A stretch of DNA of 40,271 nucleotides from Acidobacteriaceae bacterium. Lineage in GTDB: Bacteria; Acidobacteriota; Terriglobia; Terriglobales; Acidobacteriaceae. The DNA is taken from assembly GCA_030038195.1 (NCBI GenBank), contig JASHPJ010000064.1:1-40271 (forward strand), given 5' to 3'. Below are positions 1 through 6,319 of the stretch, piece by piece. The position numbers and the translations under genes were made by a program. The notes under the pieces were generated by a model. That model did not search any database. It saw only the letters and a list, made by a program, of their open reading frames with translations, and was not told the origin of the DNA. Every line of letters starts with the position of its first letter. Positions within the stretch are counted from its first letter, which is position 1.

Positions 1-627
1 GTAGCCGACGAGGGTAAGAATCGCGGCGATCACCGTGAGGCTGATCTCCTGGTTGGTCAGCGCGAAGGCGCCCACCGTGATCAGCGTGTCGTGGAAGCAG
101 GCTACCACCGCGGCCACACCGTAGATAAGCTGGAAGCGGAACCACAGGTAGACCAGCATGCCGGCCATGGAGTAGAGCGTGGCCAGTCCGGCCTGCCGCT
201 CAAGCTGCCTGCCCACGGTAGGCCCTACGACCTGCACGTTGCGGACCGTGAACGGGTTGCTGTAATGGGCGTGAAGGGCATCCTCGATCTTTTGCCGGCC
301 AACATCCAGCGCGCTTTCATTGGTTTGCTCGGGCAGGCTGATGAGCACCTCGTGATTCGCCGGGACATCGTAGTTCACGATCGTCGCGCCGTGCAGGCCG
401 GCCTGGTCGGTGGCATTGCGAATCGCGTTGATATCCGGCGGCTGCTGAAACTGGACCTGCACCTCGGTGCCACCGCGAAAATCTACGCCGAGGGGAACCG
501 GAGCGCCGGTATGCGTCCAGTGCAACGCCATCGAGATAATGCCGGCAACGCTGAAAATCATTGAAAAGGCGAGGAAGTACCACTTCTTTCCCAGCCAATC
601 CACATTTACGCCATGAAACAGTTCCAC
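1..627 (-). CDS. secF: SecF, protein translocase accessory subunit (partial, C-terminus off the window)
   Basis: SecF works with SecD and YajC at the SecYEG channel, using the proton gradient to help pull exported proteins across the inner membrane. The visible part is the first 209 codons. It begins at a GTG codon (VELFHGVNVDWLGKKWYFLA) with GGAG six to seven bases upstream; no ATG gives a sensible N-terminus. A first membrane segment lies around residues 17-36. The periplasmic P-domain follows, with the family motif GVDFRGGTEVQVQF, then GPTVGRQLERQA and further membrane segments containing ACFHDTLITVGAFAL, which is typical of SecF. The gene sits 113 bp downstream of secD with a repeat between them. 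The last third of the protein is missing only because the window ends. Identity is secure; the GTG start is a reading of the sequence. Confidence 0.95.
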   Translation of the reverse strand, partial: MELFHGVNVDWLGKKWYFLAFSMIFSVAGIISMALHWTHTGAPVPLGVDFRGGTEVQVQFQQPPDINAIRNATDQAGLHGATIVNYDVPANHEVLISLPEQTNESALDVGRQKIEDALHAHYSNPFTVRNVQVVGPTVGRQLERQAGLATLYSMAGMLVYLWFRFQLIYGVAAVVACFHDTLITVGAFALTNQEISLTVIAAILTLVGY

Positions 628-639
628 TTTTTTCTCCGC

Positions 640-737
640 GCTTCTAGCTGCCAGCCTCCAGCCAATCTTTGCGAAAGCCATGCTCCCCGGCTCACCGGCG
701 ATATGGCTAACAGCTAGAAGCCAGTGGCTAAAGCTGC
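640..737. repeat. Heptamer-spaced AGCT repeat pair between secD and secF
   Basis: The gap between secD and secF carries CTTCTAGCTG (641-650) and its exact reverse complement CAGCTAGAAG (711-720), about 60 bp apart. Both arms continue as degenerate 7-bp units of the type AGCTNNN/AGCCNNN. A similar pair lies between the zinc-ribbon gene and hemB (31465-31582). It may form a long-range hairpin in the secD-secF mRNA. No protein-coding content is seen. Confidence 0.6.
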
Positions 738-740
738 TTT

Positions 741-2360
741 TTAAATCGAGACCATCTCGCCGGCCTTGAGCTTGTTCAAATGCGCCTCAAAGATCACCCT
801 TGAAACATAGACCGCGGTAAACAGGTTGGCCGCCAGACCGAAGGTCAGCGTGACGGCAAATCCCTTCACCGGCCCGGTTCCGAACAGGAACAGGATGGCC
901 GCCGAAACAATCGTGGTTACGTGCGTATCGAAGATGGTGGTCCAGGCGTGCGCAAAGCCCTGATCCACGGCCGCCGAGGCCGCCTTGCCGGCGCGAATCT
1001 CTTCGCGGATGCGCTCGAAGATCAGCACGTTCGAGTCCACGCCCATGCCGATGGTGAGAATGACACCGGCAATGCCCGGCAGCGTGAGCGTTGCGCCGGA
1101 AAAACCCATGAAGCCGAGCAGGATGACCAGGTTGAGAAACAGCGCCAAGTCAGCGTTGATGCCCGAGCTGCGGTAGTAGACGAGCATGAAAGCCATGACC
1201 ACCAGCACGCCGACGATCGCCGCCGTCACGCCTTCGCGAATCGAGTCCGCGCCCAGCGATGCGCCCACGGTGCGGTCTTCAAGGAAGTTGAGCGATGCAG
1301 GCAGCGCGCCGGTGCGCAGCAGCTTGGAGAGCATCTCCACTTCCGTCTGGCTGAACGCGCCCTCAATCTCGCCGGTGTCGCGGATGGGCTCCTTGATGCT
1401 GGCTACCTCGCGCACGGTTCCGCCCATGACCACGGCCATGCTCCTGCCCACATTCTGGCTGGTGTAGTCCCAGAAGCGGTTGCCGGCTTCGTCGGTCAGC
1501 GTGAACTGCACGATGCGCTGGCCGGTGTTCTGGTTCGTGCCCGGATCGGCAGAGCGGAAGTCGCTGCCGGAGACGACCGGCGCGCGATTGAGAACGTAGA
1601 CGCTGTCGGCGTCCGACCCCGTGACCATCGAGCCGGAACCGTGGACCATCATCTCGTCAGGAGGAATGGCGCCGCTGTTGGCCGCAAGAGCCGCCTGCTC
1701 ATCCTGATAAGGACCACCCACCACGGCATGAATCTCAAGCCGCGCCGTGGATTGAATGGCGGCCTTGACCTGGTCGAGATCGCTGATGCCAGGCAGCTCC
1801 ACGAGGATCTGGTTGGCGCCAAGGCTGTAGGGCGCGACGCGCGGCTCGCTCACGCCCAGCGAATTGACGCGGTCGTTAATGGTCTCGATGGCCTGGTCGA
1901 CGGTCTTCTCTTCGAGCGCCTTTTCGACCGGGGGCTTCATGGTGAGCGTGAAGGCCGTGTCGTTGTTTGCGCTGTCCACGTCGTAGTCGGTCGAGTACTT
2001 CTCGTCCAGCAGCGAGCGGACGGCGCTGGAACCGGTCGGCGTAACGCCTTCGATCTTGACCAGCTCCGGCTTGGAAGGATCGGGCTTGTAGACCTGCGAG
2101 TAGCCCAGGTGCGCTGTCTTCAGGTCCTGCTGCAGCCGCGAAACAACGCTGTCGGTCTCGTCGCCCACCGCCTCCTGCACCTGGACCTGCAGAATCAGGT
2201 GAACGCCGCCCTGCAGATCGAGACCCAGGTGAATGCGCTTGGTGAGCGCGGCCGCAATATCTTTGCCGCTCAGTCCCGACGGGATTCCGAAGATGCCGTA
2301 GGTAAAGATCAGCAGGACCGCAATGATGAGGACTACCCTGCTCTTGAGATTCTTCTTCAT
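741..2360 (-). CDS. secD: SecD, protein translocase accessory subunit
   Basis: SecD is the large RND-like partner of SecF and completes export through SecYEG after SecA. The 539-residue protein has a first membrane helix at about residues 9-27, then the conserved HLGLDLQGGVHLILQV at the start of the periplasmic region. The P1 base includes DRVNSLGVSEPRVAPYSLG and QILVELPGI. Five C-terminal membrane helices (about residues 375-525) follow, with the signature GVDSNVLIFERIREE, where the acidic and Arg residues serve proton coupling. Length is normal for a stand-alone SecD. It lies 51 bp downstream of yajC and 113 bp upstream of secF, so all three are probably one transcript. The ATG start gives a short basic N-terminus (MKKNLKSR) before the helix, as expected. 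Confidence 0.97.
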   Translation of the reverse strand: MKKNLKSRVVLIIAVLLIFTYGIFGIPSGLSGKDIAAALTKRIHLGLDLQGGVHLILQVQVQEAVGDETDSVVSRLQQDLKTAHLGYSQVYKPDPSKPELVKIEGVTPTGSSAVRSLLDEKYSTDYDVDSANNDTAFTLTMKPPVEKALEEKTVDQAIETINDRVNSLGVSEPRVAPYSLGANQILVELPGISDLDQVKAAIQSTARLEIHAVVGGPYQDEQAALAANSGAIPPDEMMVHGSGSMVTGSDADSVYVLNRAPVVSGSDFRSADPGTNQNTGQRIVQFTLTDEAGNRFWDYTSQNVGRSMAVVMGGTVREVASIKEPIRDTGEIEGAFSQTEVEMLSKLLRTGALPASLNFLEDRTVGASLGADSIREGVTAAIVGVLVVMAFMLVYYRSSGINADLALFLNLVILLGFMGFSGATLTLPGIAGVILTIGMGVDSNVLIFERIREEIRAGKAASAAVDQGFAHAWTTIFDTHVTTIVSAAILFLFGTGPVKGFAVTLTFGLAANLFTAVYVSRVIFEAHLNKLKAGEMVSI

Positions 2361-2411
2361 GGTTCCGTTTCTCGAGTCCTGTAGATCGAAAAGCCTGTCA
2401 AAAAAAGAGGG

Positions 2412-2744
2412 TTAGGAACCGGAGCCTGCATCCTGCGTGGTCACGGAAGCAATGGCGTTCTTGGCCACTTCAAGCTTCAGGTTGTCGGGCGCCACGCGAA
2501 TGATGATCACATCATCCTTGATGGACAGAATGATGCCCCGAATGCCACCTGCGGTTGTCACGCGATCGCCGGTCTTGATGCTGGCCAGCATCTGCTGCCA
2601 CTGCTTCTGCCTTTTCTGCTGAGGGCGCATCAGGAACAGATAAAACAGCGGAATCATCAGCAGCAGGGGGAGGATCAATCCCAGTCCTCCGCCTGCCGGG
2701 GCGGGCGTCCCCGCCAGCAATGCGAAACTTGTTGCCACTCTCAT
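2412..2744 (-). CDS. yajC: YajC, preprotein translocase subunit
   Basis: YajC is a small single-span membrane protein that joins SecD and SecF in the holotranslocon. The 110-residue product has a hydrophobic segment near residues 20-40, directly followed by the family motif FLMRPQQKRQKQWQQMLASI. It then has the cytosolic KTGDRVTTAGGIRG and a beta-rich tail, all diagnostic for YajC. It is the first clear gene of the yajC-secD-secF run. Its start codon overlaps by four bases (ATGA) the stop of an upstream 86-codon frame with a TTG start, which I consider a leader rather than a real gene. The only strong promoter seen is more than 300 bp upstream. Confidence 0.95.
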   Translation of the reverse strand: MRVATSFALLAGTPAPAGGGLGLILPLLLMIPLFYLFLMRPQQKRQKQWQQMLASIKTGDRVTTAGGIRGIILSIKDDVIIIRVAPDNLKLEVAKNAIASVTTQDAGSGS

Positions 2745-3064
2745 CCTTTACTTGTCCGGAACGGCGGCTTCACGCGCCATCCGGAGCACAGGCACACGCG
2801 CCATGGCATGCGGCCTGATCCTTCAGGAAAATTTGTCTCCGGGAACGGTCCTGGGCAGCCTCGAATGCTTGATCCAGGCTCTGGAAGGAGGACCCGGTTG
2901 CCGCGGGGCTCGATTGCCATGCCCACGCCAATCCTGAGGGGCCCTACTGCCGTCTGCTTCCTGTTCGACACAGCTCTCTTTTCAGTCTCCGGCTCCGTCA
3001 AGGCAGACCCATCTGGAATGGCGCTTTCCTCGTCCGGATACCCAAAAGATTGCCTAGTAAAGAT
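2745..3064 (-). other. Long untranslated leader upstream of yajC
   Basis: About 320 bp separate the likely promoter at 3065-3092 from yajC. An open frame (TTG at 3001 to a stop at 2741, 86 codons) runs through it and overlaps yajC by ATGA. Its product is rich in Pro, Gly and Arg, with no domain or membrane segment, and reads like translated non-coding DNA. The leader contains several GC-rich self-complementary stretches but no regulatory RNA class I can name. Confidence 0.35.
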
Positions 3065-3092
3065 AAGATACGCGCGCCCGGTAACGTGTCAA
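3065..3092 (-). promoter_or_regulatory. Sigma-70-type promoter for yajC-secD-secF
   Basis: Read on the minus strand, a perfect -35 TTGACA (3087-3092) is separated by 16 bp from -10 TATCTT (3065-3070). This is the best promoter match upstream of yajC. Transcription would begin near 3058 and leave a leader of roughly 310 bases. This is a match to consensus only. Confidence 0.55.
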
Positions 3093-3326
3093 GGTTCCAG
3101 AGCCCGTCTCGGCCCTGTTTTCGCGGCTTTGACGGCCGCGCAGGCCGGCCGTCCTGAGGACCGGATCAGCCTTATAAAGCCTTTACAGACCGCCTACCCC
3201 ATCCTTATCGCCGCGGCCTTCTGCTGAATAGGCAGGGCCTTCCGGCCGGGATGCGCGTTCAGCCGGCCCGGCGCTTGCAGTCCACTGCGCTCTGCGCCGG
3301 TGGCATGGCGACGGGAGCCAAGTTTC

Positions 3327-3704
3327 ATGCAAATCCTTCATCCTGGTGCGATCTGGCTGATTCCACCCATGCTGGCCGTGGCATTTTTGCTCTGGGTTCT
3401 GTGGAACTTCTGGAAGGATGAGAGGAAGCGGCGCGCTCATGCGCGCGCAGCGAATCCTCAACTCATTACCACGCCGCTGGAATGGGACCGCGCCGCCTCA
3501 CGCATGGTGGCGCGCGAGGGGGGGCGGGTCAGCCCGCGTTCCCGACCAGCCTGTAGAACGAACTGCCCGAAGTTAAGGCCCGGCTTGCACGCGGGCTACT
3601 TTTGTGGCGCGTCCGGCGTCTCCGCGTCGTCCTCGGTATCTTCCACCAGAACGGCAGATCCCGGCACGACACCGAAGCTGACCGCATCTCTTCCCGCGGG
3701 ATGA
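3327..3704 (+). CDS. Small single-TM protein of unknown function, 3' end doubtful
   Basis: An ATG at 3327 opens a frame beginning MQILHPGAIWLIPPMLAVAF, a clear hydrophobic segment of about 20 residues. A basic, charged stretch (WKDERKRRAHARA) follows, which suggests a single-pass protein with a cytosolic tail. I do not recognise the family. The frame as it stands runs to 3704, reading antisense through the end of the convergent gene, which is unlikely. A run of seven G (3518-3524) lies at about residue 65. Removing one base there would give a stop at 3574-3576, just before the convergent gene ends, next to a small GCCCG/CGGGC hairpin. So the real gene may be about 83 residues, with a frameshift or a slippery tract. 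Confidence 0.35.
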   Translation: MQILHPGAIWLIPPMLAVAFLLWVLWNFWKDERKRRAHARAANPQLITTPLEWDRAASRMVAREGGRVSPRSRPACRTNCPKLRPGLHAGYFCGASGVSASSSVSSTRTADPGTTPKLTASLPAG

Positions 3705-4321
3705 AAGGCCACGCGCATGGGCTCGCGCTGCCACTCCGCCGGCGCGCAGGCAGGATCGGGATGGTTCTCCACATCCCACGCCGAGAGCTTTTTGGCCAGC
3801 ACCGGCCGGTGCGCAGCAATCTGCGCCACCACTGCATAGAGGCTCTTGCCGCTGGGAGTCAGCCCGCAGTAGGCGCCATAATCGCGGAACCACTCCACCT
3901 GGCTCACGCCGGGATCGTAGTCGGGCAGCTTGAGCGCTGTCACGCGGCCGGTCACGCGATCCACCAGCAGCCATGGCCCACGCTGCCACACCCACTTGTC
4001 CGCCGCGGCGGGCTTGTCGCCGGGCAGGCTGTCATTGAGCCGGATGGCGCGCCGCACCACAAAGCTGCGGTCGGTTACATCGTGCGCATCGCCGGTGGTC
4101 CACTCCTTCAGCATTCCATCCACCAGCAGCGCGCGGACTTTGAGCATATCATCGCCCGCGGAGTTCCCGGCCGGATCGCCTTCCCTGGAATAGTGCACGC
4201 TCTTCACCGCACCCAGAACGACGGTGTGCGCCTTGCGCGGAGCGGCAGCGGCCAGGACAGCACCGGACACCGTCATCGTAATGACGGTTGCTAAAACACC
4301 CAGTTGCGGTCCCTGTTTCAC
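3596..4321 (-). CDS. Secreted protein of unknown function downstream of gatA
   Basis: The product is 241 residues from a GTG at 4321, preceded by GGAAGAAG. A longer frame continues upstream but would lie inside gatA, so the GTG start ten bases after the gatA stop is preferred. The N-terminus (VKQGPQLGVLATVITMTVSG, then AVLAAAAPRKA) is a good Sec signal peptide with cleavage near residue 25. The mature part is mixed alpha/beta, with short recognisable patches such as KWVWQRGPWLLVDRVTGRVT and an acidic C-terminus. I do not recognise a named family. Its tight position after gatA suggests co-transcription, but a periplasmic protein has no obvious part in tRNA amidation, so the linkage may be positional only. 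Confidence 0.7.
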   Translation of the reverse strand: MKQGPQLGVLATVITMTVSGAVLAAAAPRKAHTVVLGAVKSVHYSREGDPAGNSAGDDMLKVRALLVDGMLKEWTTGDAHDVTDRSFVVRRAIRLNDSLPGDKPAAADKWVWQRGPWLLVDRVTGRVTALKLPDYDPGVSQVEWFRDYGAYCGLTPSGKSLYAVVAQIAAHRPVLAKKLSAWDVENHPDPACAPAEWQREPMRVAFHPAGRDAVSFGVVPGSAVLVEDTEDDAETPDAPQK

Positions 4322-4331
4322 GATCTTCTTC

Positions 4332-5804
4332 CTATCCCTGCAACTGCGCTGCCTCAACCACGCGCGCCACGCGGAATGCCGTTGCTTCCCGGAAGTGCGC
4401 ACCCAGGATCTGCATGCCCACCGGCAGCCCGGCCGCTGTCGCCCCGCAGGGCACCGTCACGCCGCACAGCCCCGCCAGGCTTGCCGTCACCGTGTAGATG
4501 TCGGCCAGGTACATCGCCAGCGGATCGCCGCTCTTCTCGCCCAGCCGGAAGGCAGGAATTGGCGAGGTCGGCGTCACGATGGCATCCACTTCCGCAAACG
4601 CACGCAGGAACTCTTCGGCCAGCAGCCGGCGCACCTGCTGCGCCTTCCCGTAGTACGCATCGTAGTAGCCTGCCGACAGCGCATAGGTGCCGAGCAGGAT
4701 GCGGCGTTTGACCTCCGCGCCAAAGCCCTCGTCGCGCGAGTGGCTGTACATGGCTGAGAGCGTGTCGGAAGCCGGCGAGCGGTAGCCGTAGCGCACGCCG
4801 TCAAAGCGGGCCAGGTTCGCGCTGGCCTCTGCCGTGGCCACCAGGTAATACGTTGGAATCGCATACCGGGTGTGCGGCAGAGAGACGCGCTTGATGGTGC
4901 ATCCGGTGGCCCTGAGCGCGTCGATTCCCTTTTCGATGGCCGAGCGCACCTCGGGGTCGAGGCCTTCGGCAAAGTACTCGTCGGGCACGCCGATCTTCAG
5001 GCCCCCGGCGAGCTTGTCGCTGGCGGCGGCGTAGTCCTCCACCGGCGCAGGGGAACTGGTTGCGTCGTGCGCATCCTGGCCGGCAATCACGCCCAGCAGC
5101 GTAGCCGCATCGCGCACATTGCCGGCAAACGGTCCTACGCGATCGAGCGAAGAGGCAAACGCGATCAGCCCGTAACGCGAGACGCGCCCGTACGTGGGCA
5201 GCACACCCACCACGCCGCAGAAGCTTGCCGGCTGGCGGATCGATCCGCCGGTGTCCGTGCCCAGCGTAGCCACGGCCATGTTCGCCGCTACGGCCGCAGC
5301 CGAGCCGCCGCTCGAGCCGCCCGGCACGCGCTCCAGATCCACCGGATTGCACACCGGCCCATAGGCCGAGTTTTCATTCGACGAGCCCATGGCAAACTCG
5401 TCGCAGTTGAGCTTGCCCAGCAGCACCGCGCCAGCAGCCGCGAGCTTCGTCACCACGGTAGCGTCGTAAGGCGGCTGATAGCCCTTGAGAATCTTCGAGC
5501 CCGCCGTGGCTGGCGCGCCTTTCATCACCAGAACGTCCTTGATGCCCACCGGGATACCGGCCAGCGTGGGCAGCGGATCGCCCTTGGCCGCCAGCGCATC
5601 CACGCGCGCCGCCTGTTCCTGTGCGCGCTCCCTGGTCAGGCTCAGGTACACATTGAGCCGCGGATTGATCTTCTCGATCCGCTCGTAGTAGCCGGCCGCC
5701 AGATCAACCGCCTTGGTGCGTCCCTCGACAATCTCCGCGCGCAGCTCCGCCAGCGTCTTCGGTTTCTCAACAAAGCTCTCGATCGTATGCGCCTCACTCG
5801 CCAA
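4332..5804 (-). CDS. gatA: Asp-tRNA(Asn)/Glu-tRNA(Gln) amidotransferase subunit A
   Basis: GatA is the amidase subunit of GatCAB. It releases ammonia from glutamine so that misacylated Glu-tRNA(Gln) or Asp-tRNA(Asn) can be amidated in bacteria lacking the direct synthetases. The 490-residue product carries the amidase signature: the catalytic lysine in GIPVGIKDVLVMKG, GGSSGGSAAAVAA near residue 165 and the nucleophile region GTDTGGSIRQPASFCG near residue 185. GRVSRYGLIAFASSLDRVGP and the C-terminal LPVGMQILG follow. Length is typical. gatC lies upstream on the same strand, separated by about 130 bp of repeat DNA. gatB is not in the window, which is common when GatB is encoded elsewhere. Confidence 0.96.
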   Translation of the reverse strand: MASEAHTIESFVEKPKTLAELRAEIVEGRTKAVDLAAGYYERIEKINPRLNVYLSLTRERAQEQAARVDALAAKGDPLPTLAGIPVGIKDVLVMKGAPATAGSKILKGYQPPYDATVVTKLAAAGAVLLGKLNCDEFAMGSSNENSAYGPVCNPVDLERVPGGSSGGSAAAVAANMAVATLGTDTGGSIRQPASFCGVVGVLPTYGRVSRYGLIAFASSLDRVGPFAGNVRDAATLLGVIAGQDAHDATSSPAPVEDYAAASDKLAGGLKIGVPDEYFAEGLDPEVRSAIEKGIDALRATGCTIKRVSLPHTRYAIPTYYLVATAEASANLARFDGVRYGYRSPASDTLSAMYSHSRDEGFGAEVKRRILLGTYALSAGYYDAYYGKAQQVRRLLAEEFLRAFAEVDAIVTPTSPIPAFRLGEKSGDPLAMYLADIYTVTASLAGLCGVTVPCGATAAGLPVGMQILGAHFREATAFRVARVVEAAQLQG

Positions 5805-5836
5805 TCGCGACTCCTGTAAGCCCTGCTCCTAGTGCC

Positions 5837-5936
5837 CGTTCCCCGTTCCCTAGGCGTGGTATCCCAGGTCTCAAAAGCGAGACCTGGGGCACCCAGCACC
5901 CCGGTTGTAGTCCCTATTCCCTGTTCCCTATTCCCT
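5837..5936. repeat. Composite repeat: heptamers flanking a 10-bp hairpin, between gatC and gatA
   Basis: Read on the minus strand, TAGGGAA, TAGGGAA/CAGGGAA and TAGGGAC units follow one another in 7-bp steps (5911-5936), beginning at the gatC stop codon itself. Next comes GGTGCCCC, then a perfect 10-bp hairpin, CCCAGGTCTC (5863-5872) against GAGACCTGGG (5879-5888), with a 6-base loop. Further heptamers (CTAGGGAACGGGGAACGGG, 5837-5850 region) close the block. The same heptamer family (YAGGGWW) followed by GGGTGCCCC occurs at the start of actE. No coding content. Confidence 0.75.
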
Positions 5937-6240
5937 ATCTTTCAATCACCTTCGGCACCTTGAAAAATACCCGGTCTGACTCCGGCGCCTGCGGCATTAC
6001 CGCGGCGCGGTCGAGCGAGGGCACAACCTCGTCCGGCCGTGGCACGCTCACAAAGCTGCCCAGCTCGCTCACCTGCGCCAGCGGCGCAACGCCGACCGTG
6101 TCCAGCTCGTTCAACTCCGCCACGTAGTCCAGGATGGCGTTCAGATCGGTCAGCATGTGCGCGGACTCGTCGGGCGTCAGCTCCAGGTGAGCCAGTTCGG
6201 CTACGCGCTCCACATCGTTCACCGTTACTTTGGCAGTCAT
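5935..6240 (-). CDS. gatC: Asp-tRNA(Asn)/Glu-tRNA(Gln) amidotransferase subunit C
   Basis: GatC is the small subunit that wraps around GatA and stabilises its contact with GatB. The start chosen is the ATG at 6240 (MTAKVTVNDVERVAELAHLE), giving 101 residues, the usual size. A longer frame opens at 6303 but adds 21 residues not found in the family. The core ERVAELAHLELTPDE, the helix LNAILDYVAELNELDT and the C-terminal SVPRPDEVVPS are typical. A TATACT -10-like hexamer sits at 6284-6289 on the minus strand but has no -35 partner. The stop codon is the first unit of the heptamer repeat that separates it from gatA. Confidence 0.93.
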   Translation of the reverse strand: MTAKVTVNDVERVAELAHLELTPDESAHMLTDLNAILDYVAELNELDTVGVAPLAQVSELGSFVSVPRPDEVVPSLDRAAVMPQAPESDRVFFKVPKVIER

Positions 6241-6319
6241 CCTCGATATCCCATCCTGGCTTGCACGCGATTCCTGAAGTTTAAGTATAGCCGGTGCGCA
6301 CATCCCTCCTCGGACGCGC

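Noticed and set aside
921..2384. 487-codon plus-strand frame across secD
   Set aside because: Antisense to an unmistakable secD; low-complexity Arg/His/Glu-rich product typical of GC-rich antisense reading.
2741..3001. 86-codon frame (TTG start) overlapping yajC by ATGA
   Set aside because: Composition reads as non-coding and there is no conserved feature; kept only as a possible leader peptide in a finding.
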